Shown one piece after another: positions 8,810 to 16,966 of a DNA stretch of 64,000 bases (position 1 is its first letter; the number at the start of each line of letters is the position of its first letter). A program made the translations under genes and the position numbers. A model generated the notes under the pieces. That model searched no databases and was not told where the DNA came from. It saw nothing but the letters and a program-made list of their open reading frames with translations. The stretch is from Flavobacterium quisquiliarum (GTDB lineage Bacteria > Bacteroidota > Bacteroidia > Flavobacteriales > Flavobacteriaceae), in NCBI RefSeq assembly GCF_019308285.1, contig NZ_WWEM01000017.1, positions 124,001 through 188,000 of the forward strand, given 5' to 3'.

Positions 8810-9514
8810 TCATGTGAAATCTAATCCAAATGTAGATCGTAAAAGTTCAATGTTTGGATTAATTTCTAAGAAACGATTATATCGATCTTGATCATTGAAA
8901 GCTCTTATCGTTTGAATCTCTTCGTTTACAATTATATCAATGGTAATATCATGGTTATGTAAATGTCCTTTTAAATACCCTAATAATCCATTCATTTGGC
9001 TTTCAAAATCTAGTTTAGAACCTTCATTTGGAAGTTCGTAGGTAATTGTTGTTCCATTTAATACTGGATCGCTGATCAATAGAATCGACTCCATGATCTT
9101 AAGTCCCTTTTGACCTAAACGTTCTGCATATTTGTTCCAATGGAGACGCATATCAGTTTCGTTAAATTCTTCGGTTAGAAAAGCAGTAGTAGGTTTAACG
9201 TACGATTTACTGCTGGCTTCCATTTCTTTTTTCTTGCGGATACTGGCTAGAGAAAATGCAGAAACCTTTGGCGTATTATCTGTTGCTGTCTTTGGAGTTT
9301 CGGGAGTTTGAACTTTCGGAGGCTCTGGACTTACGGAAGCAGTTTCGGTACGTTGAACACTTGAGTTGTTATTGCCATTGTCATTTTGATTGACATTAAC
9401 ATTACCATTTGTTTTTTCTTCAGAACTTGGAATTTGAGGTTTTACACTTGGAATTTCAACAATCGAATAGCCTCCGTTTTTAAAATAAACGGGTGGAATT
9501 ATGAATTGCTCAAC
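8810..9514 (-). CDS. dnaX: DnaX long-form (tau-like) C-terminal reading frame
   Basis: This frame is open without a stop from the slippery run at 9514 down to the TGA at 8810, about 234 codons. It is the -1 frame of dnaX. The first part is a low-complexity linker rich in Asn, Pro, Thr and Glu (9510-9240). A basic stretch (ASIRKKKEMEASSKSYVKPT) and a folded C-terminal domain ending LLRSTFGLDFT follow. An internal ATG at 9223 has no sign of being a real start. Joined to the upstream frame, the protein would be about 591 residues, a normal size for a long DnaX. Confidence 0.8.
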   Translation of the reverse strand, partial: VEQFIIPPVYFKNGGYSIVEIPSVKPQIPSSEEKTNGNVNVNQNDNGNNNSSVQRTETASVSPEPPKVQTPETPKTATDNTPKVSAFSLASIRKKKEMEASSKSYVKPTTAFLTEEFNETDMRLHWNKYAERLGQKGLKIMESILLISDPVLNGTTITYELPNEGSKLDFESQMNGLLGYLKGHLHNHDITIDIIVNEEIQTIRAFNDQDRYNRFLEINPNIELLRSTFGLDFT

Positions 9515-10584
9515 TTTTTTTTTTCTCCATCAAAGTTGATAGAGGCCAATTGCATCAAGCATAATTCAACTAAAAGTCGTTGATTCTGACTTAATTTGTA
9601 TTTTAAATCACAGTCATTTGCAATATCAATTCCTTTTAATAAAAATTCCTGAGAACATTTCTGTGATTGTGCAGCATACATTTGCTGTGCTTGTTCTCCA
9701 ACTTCTAATAAAGCAATAGTCGAAGGCGTTTTGCTAACTAATAAATCTCTAAAATGAGAAGCCAGTCCAGCAATAAAATGATGACCGTCAAAACCTTTAG
9801 CCAAAATGTCATTGTAAGCTAATAAAAGCTTTGGAATTTCATTTTCTAAAAGTAAATCAGTAATCGAAATATAGGTTTCGTAATCTAAAACGTTAAGGTT
9901 TTCGGTTACGGCTTGACGCGTTAAATTAGTACCGCAATAAGAAACTACACGGTCAAAAATAGATAAAGCGTCACGCATGGCACCATCAGCTTTTTGAGCG
10001 ATAATGTGCAAAGCGTCATCTTCAAAATTGATTCCTTGGCTTTCAGCAACGTCAGCTAAATGTTCTTTAGCATCTTTTACGGTAATTCTTTTGAAATCGA
10101 AAATCTGACAACGAGATAAAATCGTTGGAAGGATTTTGTGTTTTTCGGTTGTTGCTAAAATGAAAATAGCATGTTTTGGCGGTTCTTCTAATGTTTTAAG
10201 GAAAGCATTAAAAGCGGCCGAAGACAACATATGAACCTCGTCAATGATATATACTTTGTATTGTCCGGTTTGTGGCGGTATTCGAACCTGATCAATTAGG
10301 TTACGAATATCATCAACAGAGTTGTTTGATGCAGCATCCAGCTCAAAAACGTTAAAAGCAAAATCTTCGGTAGGATCATCATATCCAGGCTGATTTATTT
10401 TTCGAGCCAAGATACGGGCACAGGTTGTTTTACCAACTCCACGCGGTCCAGTGAATAAAAGAGCAGAAGCCAAATGATTGGTTTCAATAGCATTCAACAA
10501 AGTGTTAGTAATGGCTTTTTGTCCCACAACATCTTTAAATGTCTGAGGACGATACTTACGCGCCGATACTACAAATTGTTCCAT
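9499..10584 (-). CDS. dnaX: DNA polymerase III clamp-loader subunit DnaX, short form
   Basis: This is the AAA+ ATPase of the clamp loader, which loads the sliding clamp on DNA. Walker A is GPRGVGKTT (46-54), Walker B VYIIDEVH (111-118), sensor 1 LATTE (143-147) and the arginine finger SRC (157-159). The four-cysteine zinc module found after Walker A in E. coli DnaX is absent; only Cys55 is present. The unshifted frame ends at residue 361, four codons after a run of ten A, giving a gamma-like product without the C-terminal region. The tau-like extension lies in the -1 frame downstream. Confidence 0.93.
   Translation of the reverse strand: MEQFVVSARKYRPQTFKDVVGQKAITNTLLNAIETNHLASALLFTGPRGVGKTTCARILARKINQPGYDDPTEDFAFNVFELDAASNNSVDDIRNLIDQVRIPPQTGQYKVYIIDEVHMLSSAAFNAFLKTLEEPPKHAIFILATTEKHKILPTILSRCQIFDFKRITVKDAKEHLADVAESQGINFEDDALHIIAQKADGAMRDALSIFDRVVSYCGTNLTRQAVTENLNVLDYETYISITDLLLENEIPKLLLAYNDILAKGFDGHHFIAGLASHFRDLLVSKTPSTIALLEVGEQAQQMYAAQSQKCSQEFLLKGIDIANDCDLKYKLSQNQRLLVELCLMQLASINFDGEKKKLSNS
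9514..9526 (-). promoter_or_regulatory. A10 slippery site with A AAA AAG heptamer in dnaX
   Basis: The minus strand reads GAG followed by ten A and G, decoded in frame as GAA AAA AAA AAG TTG. It contains A AAA AAG, the heptamer used for programmed -1 frameshifting in E. coli dnaX. Unshifted decoding meets TAA after four more codons; a -1 shift opens the long tail. A 6-bp stem, CCGTTT with AAACGG, lies about 22 bases downstream, farther than the usual stimulator. Alternatives are transcriptional slippage or a homopolymer sequence error. Confidence 0.65.
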
Positions 10585-10857
10585 ATTCTTTTTTATTCGA
10601 TAGCAAATATAGTCTGAAAATTACCAAATCACAAATCTGAAAATCATAATTATTTTGAAGATTTTTTAAGTGGATTGAGTATTAGTTAGTAAAACAATTT
10701 TTAGTAGATTTTTTATTTTTTTAATTATAAAAAATGTCAACTTTTTTGATGGAAAACTTTTTTCGTACTAAATAAACTACTTTTTTAAGTAAAAAAATGT
10801 AATATTTGTTGCAATAATAAAATTTGAAGTCTATTTTATCTACATAAGTCATTTATA

Positions 10858-11896
10858 ATGAAAGAACTAATCTTGTTTTTTTTTGTTGTTTTTCAATTTG
10901 TTTGTTTTCTCCCAAGAAGTTAGGATTAAAAAAAATGAGGTTTTACCACATGATCTTGATTTTACGGGTCGAGTAAAAAAGATTACGATTACAGATTTTA
11001 TTTCGAATAAACAGAATACTAATGTAGATTCGGTTCGAGCTATTTCTGAAACTAATTTTGCTAAAAATGGAAAGATTGAATTGGTTAAGAGTTATGTTAG
11101 TTTTTTGAATAATTCATGGAAAATTATCGAATTAGATAAACTGGAAAGAATAACAAAAATTTCTTTTAAGAGAGGAGATTCAATTACTAATCCCATTAAA
11201 CAGTATTATAGTAATGATTCAAATTTTCCAGATTCTACATTGATTAATACGGACAAAAATTATAAGGAGAAATATGTAAATACATTCAACAATAAAAAGG
11301 TTGTTAAGTATGAATATTTTGTAAATGATAAGTTGAAAGACTTTAGAATTTATAAGTATAATGATAAAGGACAGCTGATTGAAGATTTTTATACAAGTAC
11401 CGAGAATGATTCTGATCAAACTCTGATTTCTAAAGAAGCCGATAATGGAGTAATGTTATCATTTTATCCAGAAAGAAAAATTTTCTATGAATATGAAAAG
11501 AAAAAGGATACTATTATTACTATAACAATCAGGCCAAAATTTGCCATGAAAGAAATTAGAAAAAGCCTTAAAAAGCCCAATTTTAATTTTGAAATCTTTG
11601 AAAAGTATGAAAATAATATTTTGGTTAAGAAAGAAATTACAACAACACTAAAAGATTCTATTTCAGAATTTCATTTTCGATATGATGGTAATGGACAGAT
11701 AGATAGTTATTATAATACTTTTACCAATCCAAGAAAAAGAATTACAAAGTATACTTTATCAAAGAATGATAAAGAGAGCTTATATATAGTTAATATTGAT
11801 ATTGTTTATGATAGATTCAAGAATTGGATAAAAAAAACTTATCTAATAAATGATAAAATTAGCGGTATTACAGAACGAAAAATTGAATATCATTAA
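10858..11896 (+). CDS. Secreted protein with YD-like strands, frame-broken at signal peptide
   Basis: The natural start appears to be ATG 10858. In the given sequence its frame ends at a TAG near 10921 because of a nine-T run at about 10876-10884. With eight T the protein would start MKELILFFLLFFNLFVFSQ, a textbook signal peptide that joins the long frame. The body (about 330 residues) is rich in Lys, Asn and Tyr. It contains YD-type elements such as YKYNDKGQLIEDFY and FRYDGNGQIDSYY, seen in RHS/YD-repeat and related surface proteins. Function is unknown. A TTG at 10883 could start the unbroken frame but would leave a truncated signal. The break may be real, phase-variable or a sequence error. 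Confidence 0.55.
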
Positions 11897-11938
11897 AATT
11901 CAAAAAATCTATTTTTATAATTTTAGACAAATAATTTT

Positions 11939-12418
11939 ATGAAACAATACCATTATAAAAACAACATTCTTAATCTAAAAGTAAAAAAATCTCCATTTTT
12001 GGTTCGATTAGTAATGTTTTTGCTTTCCTTTTCCTTTTTTGTTTTTCCAATATTTGGAGCGATTTTTAGTGTGGTACTTGGATTTGGTTTACATATTGGC
12101 TTTTTTATCGGAATCGGAATATTTTCTCTTTTAGGTTTTTATCTTCTCAGAATGTCATTATGGAATACTTATGGCGAAGAAACTATTTCTTTTTTTGATG
12201 ATAGAATTATTTACGAAGCCAATTACGGCTGGTTTAAAGATGGGAAAAAAGAAACAGTAATTTCAAATCCGAATTTCTATGCTGTGCCAGCTGGATATGA
12301 AGAAGATAACGTAGGTGTTTTGATTATAGCTTCCGATGATATACAGGTTGAATCTGTCGTGAAAATGCCGATTTTGCAATTGGAGGAATTAATAAAAACA
12401 CTAACAAATTCTAATTAA
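11939..12418 (+). CDS. Small membrane protein of unknown function
   Basis: The protein has 159 residues, with two close hydrophobic segments at about residues 21-70 (LVMFLLSFSFFVFPIFGAIF and the following Gly/Ile/Phe-rich stretch). A soluble C-terminal domain of some 90 residues follows (YGEETISFFDDRIIYEANYG onward), resembling PH-like domains of small membrane proteins. I do not recognise a specific family. It lies between two other genes of unknown function and may share a transcript with them. Confidence 0.65.
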   Translation: MKQYHYKNNILNLKVKKSPFLVRLVMFLLSFSFFVFPIFGAIFSVVLGFGLHIGFFIGIGIFSLLGFYLLRMSLWNTYGEETISFFDDRIIYEANYGWFKDGKKETVISNPNFYAVPAGYEEDNVGVLIIASDDIQVESVVKMPILQLEELIKTLTNSN

Positions 12419-12455
12419 GAAAAACTATAGTTATTCATCAAATTATAAAAATACA

Positions 12456-13007
12456 ATGGCAGTATATTTCAATATTATAATCCCTTTTGAAAAGTTTATT
12501 TCTGAGTTAAGAGATATAATCAATAAGAATGCTGTAAATCTTTATGCAGAATATTTAAATGGAAAAAAAGGATTTTACTACGAACTTATTGATCCGAAAA
12601 GCGATAACATAACCTTTTTCTCTAATCAAGATTATCGTGGTTTTTTCTTTTCTTCTAAAGCTTTAGAAATAAAAGATGGAAATCTAATTTTAGGAAAAAC
12701 CAGTAAAAAAGACAGAATCAGTTTTTATGATGATGCACTTTTTGATTATTGTATTGAAGGAAAAGGAGGTAGAGAAGATCACGATAATATTGAAATAATC
12801 AAATTAAGAATAATCAGTAAAAATCCAGATAAACAGATTGCAAAATTTTACAATTCCTTACAGAACACTTTAAAAAAGACTGAAGGTGCAAATACTGGAT
12901 TGTTGATTGAGAATTATTTTGACAGCAAAGTTTTTTATTTTAAAACACATAAAAACATGCTCTCCGATTTTGATAAAAAGGATGTCAAATATTCATATCA
13001 AGATTAA
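12456..13007 (+). CDS. Hypothetical cytosolic protein
   Basis: This 183-residue protein has no signal peptide and no membrane segment. It is rich in Lys, Asp, Phe and Tyr (MAVYFNIIIPFEKFISELRD start; FFSNQDYRGFFFSSKAL in the middle). No catalytic motif is visible. It follows the small membrane protein by 37 bases on the same strand. The size and charge resemble immunity or accessory proteins, but no toxin is adjacent, so no function is assigned. Confidence 0.6.
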   Translation: MAVYFNIIIPFEKFISELRDIINKNAVNLYAEYLNGKKGFYYELIDPKSDNITFFSNQDYRGFFFSSKALEIKDGNLILGKTSKKDRISFYDDALFDYCIEGKGGREDHDNIEIIKLRIISKNPDKQIAKFYNSLQNTLKKTEGANTGLLIENYFDSKVFYFKTHKNMLSDFDKKDVKYSYQD

Positions 13008-13172
13008 GGTTGTAAATCACCTGTTTTATGTAGCTATTAATTTATTTTTACTAAATCAAGACTTCAGACCTCAATTTTACTGGGAAAGTTATAAAACCAT
13101 AAGTATATCCTATAATGTTTTGGGTTTTAAACTGTTTAATTTTAGATTGTTAATTATTTAAAAGGAAACGTT

Positions 13173-13652
13173 ATGAAATTCAAATCAATTTTATTAGGAA
13201 TGAGTCTGTGTATAGCTTTAGTATCTTGCAAGCCCAATGATGCAGATATCGAAAAAGCAATCACTGAAAAATTAAACGATACTCCAGAAATCCAAGTTTC
13301 AGTTCATGATGGTGTGGCAACTATTACAGGGACTTGCGAAGACGAAATTTTCAAGAAAAATATCGAGAAAAGCGTTAGATCAGTAAAAGGTGTAAAATCT
13401 GTTGTAAATACCTGCGAATTGGCCAGAGCTAATCAAGAACCTGCAGCTGCTGCGGTTGTAATCAATCCAGACACAGAATTAGATAAATCCGTACATAAAG
13501 TTGTTGATGCTTATGATGGCGTTAGTGTAACGGTTGTTGGAGGTGTTGTAACGCTTTCGGGAGAAATTAAAAGAGACAAATTACAGCCTCTTATGCAGAG
13601 CATACAAGAATTGAAACCGAAAAAAGTAGATAACAAATTAATTATAAAATAA
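13173..13652 (+). CDS. BON-domain lipoprotein
   Basis: This 159-residue protein has a lipoprotein signal: the lipobox ALVSC places the acylated Cys at residue 19. Two BON domains follow, each with the Gly-rich strand pattern (VSVHDGVATITGTCEDEIFKK and VTVVGGVVTLSGEIKRDKL). BON domains occur in OsmY-type and other periplasmic proteins and are thought to bind phospholipid or envelope surfaces. An unusual AAAAVV stretch links the domains. The stop is six bases before a second BON/LysM gene, so the two are very likely co-transcribed and act at the envelope. Confidence 0.8.
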   Translation: MKFKSILLGMSLCIALVSCKPNDADIEKAITEKLNDTPEIQVSVHDGVATITGTCEDEIFKKNIEKSVRSVKGVKSVVNTCELARANQEPAAAAVVINPDTELDKSVHKVVDAYDGVSVTVVGGVVTLSGEIKRDKLQPLMQSIQELKPKKVDNKLIIK

Positions 13653-13658
13653 ATTGTT

Positions 13659-14036
13659 ATGAGTTTAAAAGATAAATATAAAGAGGTGATAGATTTGGCT
13701 TCTCAGCTGGAGGCAACAAATTTAGAAGTAAGAGAACAAGATAATGTGTTGTATATCGATGGCATAGTAAAATCGGCAGAAGATAAAGAAAAACTTTGGA
13801 ACGCTTACGGAACAATTGATCCAGATTACAGATCTGCTGATGTTGTAATGGATATTAAAGTTGCAGAAGGAATTTCAAAAGAATATACAGTTAAAAGCGG
13901 TGATTCACTTTCGAAAATCGGAAAAGAATTTGGAGTTTCCTGGCAGACCATTTTTGAAGCCAACAAAGATGTTATTTCAAACCCCGACTTAATTCAGCCA
14001 GGCTGGAAATTGAAGATACCAACAACAGTATTGTAG
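13659..14036 (+). CDS. BON/LysM-domain protein (Kbp/YgaU-like)
   Basis: The 125-residue protein has an N-terminal BON-like domain (about 5-70) and a C-terminal LysM domain (about 73-123, YTVKSGDSLSKIGKEFGVSW to GWKLKIP). There is no signal peptide. The BON plus LysM order matches E. coli Kbp (YgaU), a small potassium-binding protein. Potassium binding is not visible from sequence and is only inferred. It follows the BON lipoprotein by six bases and is followed by a clear terminator. Confidence 0.8.
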   Translation: MSLKDKYKEVIDLASQLEATNLEVREQDNVLYIDGIVKSAEDKEKLWNAYGTIDPDYRSADVVMDIKVAEGISKEYTVKSGDSLSKIGKEFGVSWQTIFEANKDVISNPDLIQPGWKLKIPTTVL

Positions 14037-14048
14037 TTTTACTGTTTT

Positions 14049-14076
14049 AAAAGCCCTCTTTATGATGGGCTTTTTT
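14049..14076 (+). terminator. Rho-independent terminator after BON/LysM gene
   Basis: AAAAGCCC (14049-14056) pairs with GGGCTTTT (14067-14074) around a 10-base loop, followed by further T, 13 bases after the stop codon. Confidence 0.85.
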
Positions 14077-14199
14077 GTGTTTTTTAACCGCAAAGAGCGC
14101 AAGGAATTACGCAATGATCGCAAATGTTTATGTTGTTGATTTTATTACTTAAAAAAATAATAAGTAGTAATTCAAGATAGGAATGTTTCTCATTTTATG

Positions 14200-14288
14200 T
14201 CATCCCGAGGAACGAGGGATCTCCGTAAGTAGCTCGCCAAAGACTGGTGATTTTATTTGTGGAAATCCTTCGTTACTCGGGAAGACGT
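14200..14288. repeat. Dispersed intergenic repeat (tcatcccgagg type), copy A
   Basis: The left arm cccgaggaacgagggat (14204-14220) pairs with atccttcgttactcggg (14265-14281), 15 of 17 positions. Its interior word ctccgtaagtagctcgccaa recurs in diverged form at about 26840 (cttcgcaagtagctccacaa). Just upstream, 14089-14128 carries gcaaag-type words of the other repeat families. No gene is visible in 14077-14360. Confidence 0.65.
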
Positions 14289-14360
14289 AGGTTGTGATTA
14301 CTTCTCTTTTAACTACTCCATGCGTTTTTTATTTCATTGAAAAAAGTTTCTAACTAAAAA

Positions 14361-14654
14361 CTACCTTCCCTTAATACTTAATTGAAATAAAAACTGCGCT
14401 GTTTCCTGATCTGAGTCGGCAGAAAAACCAGCTACGTACACTCCTTTTTTGCCGTTAACAGACCTAATTCCGTATACAACTGCCTCATCCGCTGGGTCCG
14501 ATTCCCCTTCGTATCGATACACATGAACAATTTCAAATTTTTCAGGATTTTTTTTAATCAGGTCAGCATTTCGATTAAAATCACATGTAAATCCTTTTTC
14601 ATTCAATTGATCTAAAGCCTTTGAAACAGTTGCGTAATGATACATTCTTCTCAT
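14361..14654 (-). CDS. Small conserved protein of unknown function
   Basis: This 97-residue soluble protein begins [20 protein letters not shown] after a short MRR lead; Met4 is an equally plausible start. The pattern of a helix ([13 protein letters not shown]), DFN and a strand-rich tail ([20 protein letters not shown]) resembles a small family common in Bacteroidota. I recall that family often carrying a doubtful phosphoribosylpyrophosphate synthetase label. No PRPP-synthase motif is present, so I assign no activity. It is a single gene facing away from rnpB. Confidence 0.7.
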   Translation of the reverse strand: MRRMYHYATVSKALDQLNEKGFTCDFNRNADLIKKNPEKFEIVHVYRYEGESDPADEAVVYGIRSVNGKKGVYVAGFSADSDQETAQFLFQLSIKGR

Positions 14655-14751
14655 GATAACTGAATTTAAAAATTATAGAATCTTAAAGATAACTATTTTA
14701 AAATTAAAAAGTTAGGGTAAACTCCATAAAAACTGAAATTTAAAATCATTA

Positions 14752-14778
14752 TTGTTAGTTCATAAAGTGTTACTTTTG
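14752..14778 (+). promoter_or_regulatory. rnpB promoter
   Basis: TTG at 14752-14754 and TACTTTTG at 14771-14778 match the Bacteroidota TTG / TAnnTTTG elements with a 16-base gap. The box ends four bases before the predicted 5' end of RNase P RNA, which supports both calls. Confidence 0.7.
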
Positions 14779-14782
14779 CACC

Positions 14783-15106
14783 GCAGACCGCCTTATCGTC
14801 GTTCCGATTCATCGGGAGGGAGGAAAGTCCGGACACCATAGAGAAGCATAGCGGGTAACGCCCGTCGGTTTCGATTTCGGTCGGAATTAGGACAAGTGCA
14901 GCAGAAAGTATGTACAGGTAATGCTGTAGTGAAACCAGGTAAACTCTATGCGGTGAAATACCAAGTATATCGGCATTTAAGGGCTTCTCGTCCGTTGCCG
15001 AAGGGTAGGTAGATTGAGTCCCGAAGTAATTCGGGATCTAGATAAATGATAAGGTATTGTCTTGTTGCAAAATGAGACAAGAACAGAATCCGGCTTATAG
15101 GTCTGC
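14783..15106 (+). ncRNA. rnpB: RNase P RNA (bacterial type A)
   Basis: This is the catalytic RNA of RNase P, which matures tRNA 5' ends. The ends pair as helix P1: gcagacc (14783-14789) with ggtctgc (15100-15106). The universal core is present: gaggaaagtccggac near 14821, followed by acaccatagagaagc; the 3' core cagaatccggcttataggtc is near 15083. The internal motif ggtaaactctatgcgg is also there. Its length of about 324 bases fits. A promoter box ends four bases upstream. The dicarboxylate symporter gene follows on the same strand. Confidence 0.95.
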
Positions 15107-15114
15107 ATTTTTTA

Positions 15115-15122
15115 TATATTTG
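15115..15122 (+). promoter_or_regulatory. Candidate -7 box for the symporter gene
   Basis: TATATTTG at 15115-15122 matches TAnnTTTG and lies 22 bases before the ATG at 15145. It directly follows the 3' end of rnpB. No clear -33 element is seen. Confidence 0.4.
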
Positions 15123-15144
15123 TGAAACTAACTAACCACATTTC

Positions 15145-16395
15145 ATGAATATTGCCACTCCAAATCCTTCTTCAAAAAACAACAAAAGTATTCTTAAAAC
15201 CATACTGACCAATCTAACTTTTTGGGTTCTTATTTCGATTATTGCTGGAGTTTTACTCGGACATTTTTCACCTGAAAATGGAGTGAAAATGGAAGTCTTG
15301 GGAAAAAGATTTGTTGATTTAATCAAGCTTTTTATTGGACCAATTATTTTCCTGACCATTGTTTTAGGAATTTCCGGTATGGGCAACTTGAAGAAAGTGG
15401 GAAGAATTGGGATAAAAGCATTGACCTATTTCGAAGTAGTTTCTACTGTTGCCTTAGCAATTGGAGTCGCTGTTGCTTATTTATTTCAACCCGGAAAAGT
15501 AGATAAGTCTAAATTAACTTTAGGAGATGCAAGCCAATATACAAATGCGAGTGCAAAGGATTTTTCTTGGTTGCAATTTTTTTTATCCAATTTTACTTTA
15601 CAGGTTTTATTAGCAGCTATAGTCTGTGGGATTGCCTTGAATTTTTATCAAAAAAGAGAACAGACTATTTTGGTTTTAGAACGTTTTTCTAAAGTAGTTT
15701 TTACTTGTTTAAAATACGTCATGTATCTGGCTCCAATTGGAGCTTTTGGTGGAATGGCTTATACAATTGGAAAGTTTGGATTGCAGACTTTAATTCCACT
15801 TGGGAAATTGATGCTATGCGTTTATTTGACAATGGCGCTTTTTGTGTTTTTAATTTTAGGAAGCATTTTGAGATATTATAAAATCAGTATTCTTTCGATT
15901 CTAAAATACATTAAAGAAGAACTTTTGCTGGTTTTGGGCACTTCATCTTCAGAAGCTGCCCTGCCAAGTATTATGGTAAAATTAGAACAAATGGGGTGCA
16001 GTAAATCGGTTGTAGGTTTGGTAATTCCAACAGGCTATTCCTTTAATTTGGATGGAACTTCGATTTATCTTTCAATGTCAGTCATATTTCTAGCGCAATT
16101 ATATGATGTCCATTTGAGTTTCTTCGAAATTTTAACGGTCATCGGAATCTTGATGATTACTTCAAAAGGCGCTGCTGGTGTTACAGGAAGCGGATTTATT
16201 GTCTTAGCATCAACTTTAACAGCGCTTCATAAGATTCCAGTTGAAGGTTTGGCATTCTTGTTAGGAGTTGATAAATTTATGAGCGAAGCCAGAGCAATTA
16301 CAAACTTAATCGGAAATACAGTAGCAACGATTATTATTTCGAAAACAGAAAGAGATTTTACAGAGCTGAATCTGAATCCTGTTTTAGAAGAATAA
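15145..16395 (+). CDS. Dicarboxylate/amino acid:cation symporter (DAACS)
   Basis: This inner-membrane secondary transporter of 416 residues belongs to the GltP/DctA family, which takes up C4-dicarboxylates or glutamate/aspartate with protons or sodium. Recognisable motifs are the hairpin-1 serine motif (GTSSSEAALPSIM), the NMDGT-like NLDGTSIY in TM7, the hairpin-2 region (TSKGAAGVTGSGFIVLAST) and the TM8 substrate motif (GVDKFMSEARAITNLIGN). The Arg and Asn in the last motif contact the substrate carboxylate in this family. The choice between glutamate and dicarboxylate is not certain. It is a single gene after rnpB. Confidence 0.9.
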   Translation: MNIATPNPSSKNNKSILKTILTNLTFWVLISIIAGVLLGHFSPENGVKMEVLGKRFVDLIKLFIGPIIFLTIVLGISGMGNLKKVGRIGIKALTYFEVVSTVALAIGVAVAYLFQPGKVDKSKLTLGDASQYTNASAKDFSWLQFFLSNFTLQVLLAAIVCGIALNFYQKREQTILVLERFSKVVFTCLKYVMYLAPIGAFGGMAYTIGKFGLQTLIPLGKLMLCVYLTMALFVFLILGSILRYYKISILSILKYIKEELLLVLGTSSSEAALPSIMVKLEQMGCSKSVVGLVIPTGYSFNLDGTSIYLSMSVIFLAQLYDVHLSFFEILTVIGILMITSKGAAGVTGSGFIVLASTLTALHKIPVEGLAFLLGVDKFMSEARAITNLIGNTVATIIISKTERDFTELNLNPVLEE

Positions 16396-16405
16396 TTTGG
16401 GTTTT

Positions 16406-16574
16406 GCCACAAATGACACTAAGGCGAAAAGTTTTGGTCTTCTTTTGAGGTTAATAGTGCTCGCAAAGTCGCAAAGCTTTTTCTTTTCAAATTTTTCTTT
16501 TAATTATTTTAACCTTTGTGACTCTGTGACTTTGCGAGATTAAAAAAAACTTTGCGCCTTAGTGCCTTTGTGGC
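16406..16574. repeat. Nested intergenic inverted repeat
   Basis: The outer arms are gccacaaatgacactaaggc (from 16406) and gccttagtgcctttgtggc (to 16574). Inside, ctcgcaaagtcgcaaag (16460-16476) is complementary to part of ctttgtgactctgtgacttt and gcgag (16514-16538). The core between arms is T-rich. It lies between the symporter stop and the end of the converging small gene, so it may end both transcripts. Confidence 0.7.
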
Positions 16575-16579
16575 ATATC

Positions 16580-16774
16580 TTAACTTTCATCTTTTGTTGC
16601 GCGCACTAAACTAATTCCAGACGTAAAGAAAACAATTCCTAATATACCGTAAATAATAAGCGATTTAATATCTCTGGTTTCTCCAGAAGTATTAGAGAAA
16701 ATCACTGCTGTATAAATAAGTCCTACAATTCCCAGGATTGTCAGTAATCCGCCGAAAAATCTTTTTAGGTTCAT
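16580..16774 (-). CDS. Small two-TM membrane protein
   Basis: The 64-residue protein has two hydrophobic segments: about 7-26 (FGGLLTILGIVGLIYTAVIF) and 37-57 (LIIYGILGIVFFTSGISLV), joined by a short polar loop. Length, codon use and an ATG start support a real gene. It resembles small membrane proteins widespread in Bacteroidota whose function is unknown to me. Confidence 0.65.
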   Translation of the reverse strand: MNLKRFFGGLLTILGIVGLIYTAVIFSNTSGETRDIKSLIIYGILGIVFFTSGISLVRATKDES

Positions 16775-16933
16775 GATGTTAGATTTTAAAGTTTATCCAA
16801 AGTTAAAATGACAAACTTTAATAGTTGTTATACAATTGTTTAGTAAAATTATATGATTTTAAGTGTTTAAAAACTGATTTCAAAGTTGTAAGAAAATAAA
16901 TTAAGTTTTAATAGGATAATATACTTTTAAGAC

Positions 16934-16941
16934 TATTTTTG
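16934..16941 (+). promoter_or_regulatory. Candidate -7 box for barrel protein pair
   Basis: TATTTTTG matches TAnnTTTG, 25 bases before the ATG at 16967. The -33 element is not obvious. Confidence 0.45.
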
Positions 16942-16966
16942 TCGCAACCAATTTAACTAACCAAAA

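Noticed and set aside
9386..9583. Plus-strand frame opposite dnaX
   Set aside because: It is antisense to the dnaX linker and slippery site, with no recognisable features.
12907..13161. Plus-strand frame of 84 codons overlapping the end of the 12456 gene
   Set aside because: It overlaps the better-supported gene in another frame and its tail is low-complexity AT-rich sequence.
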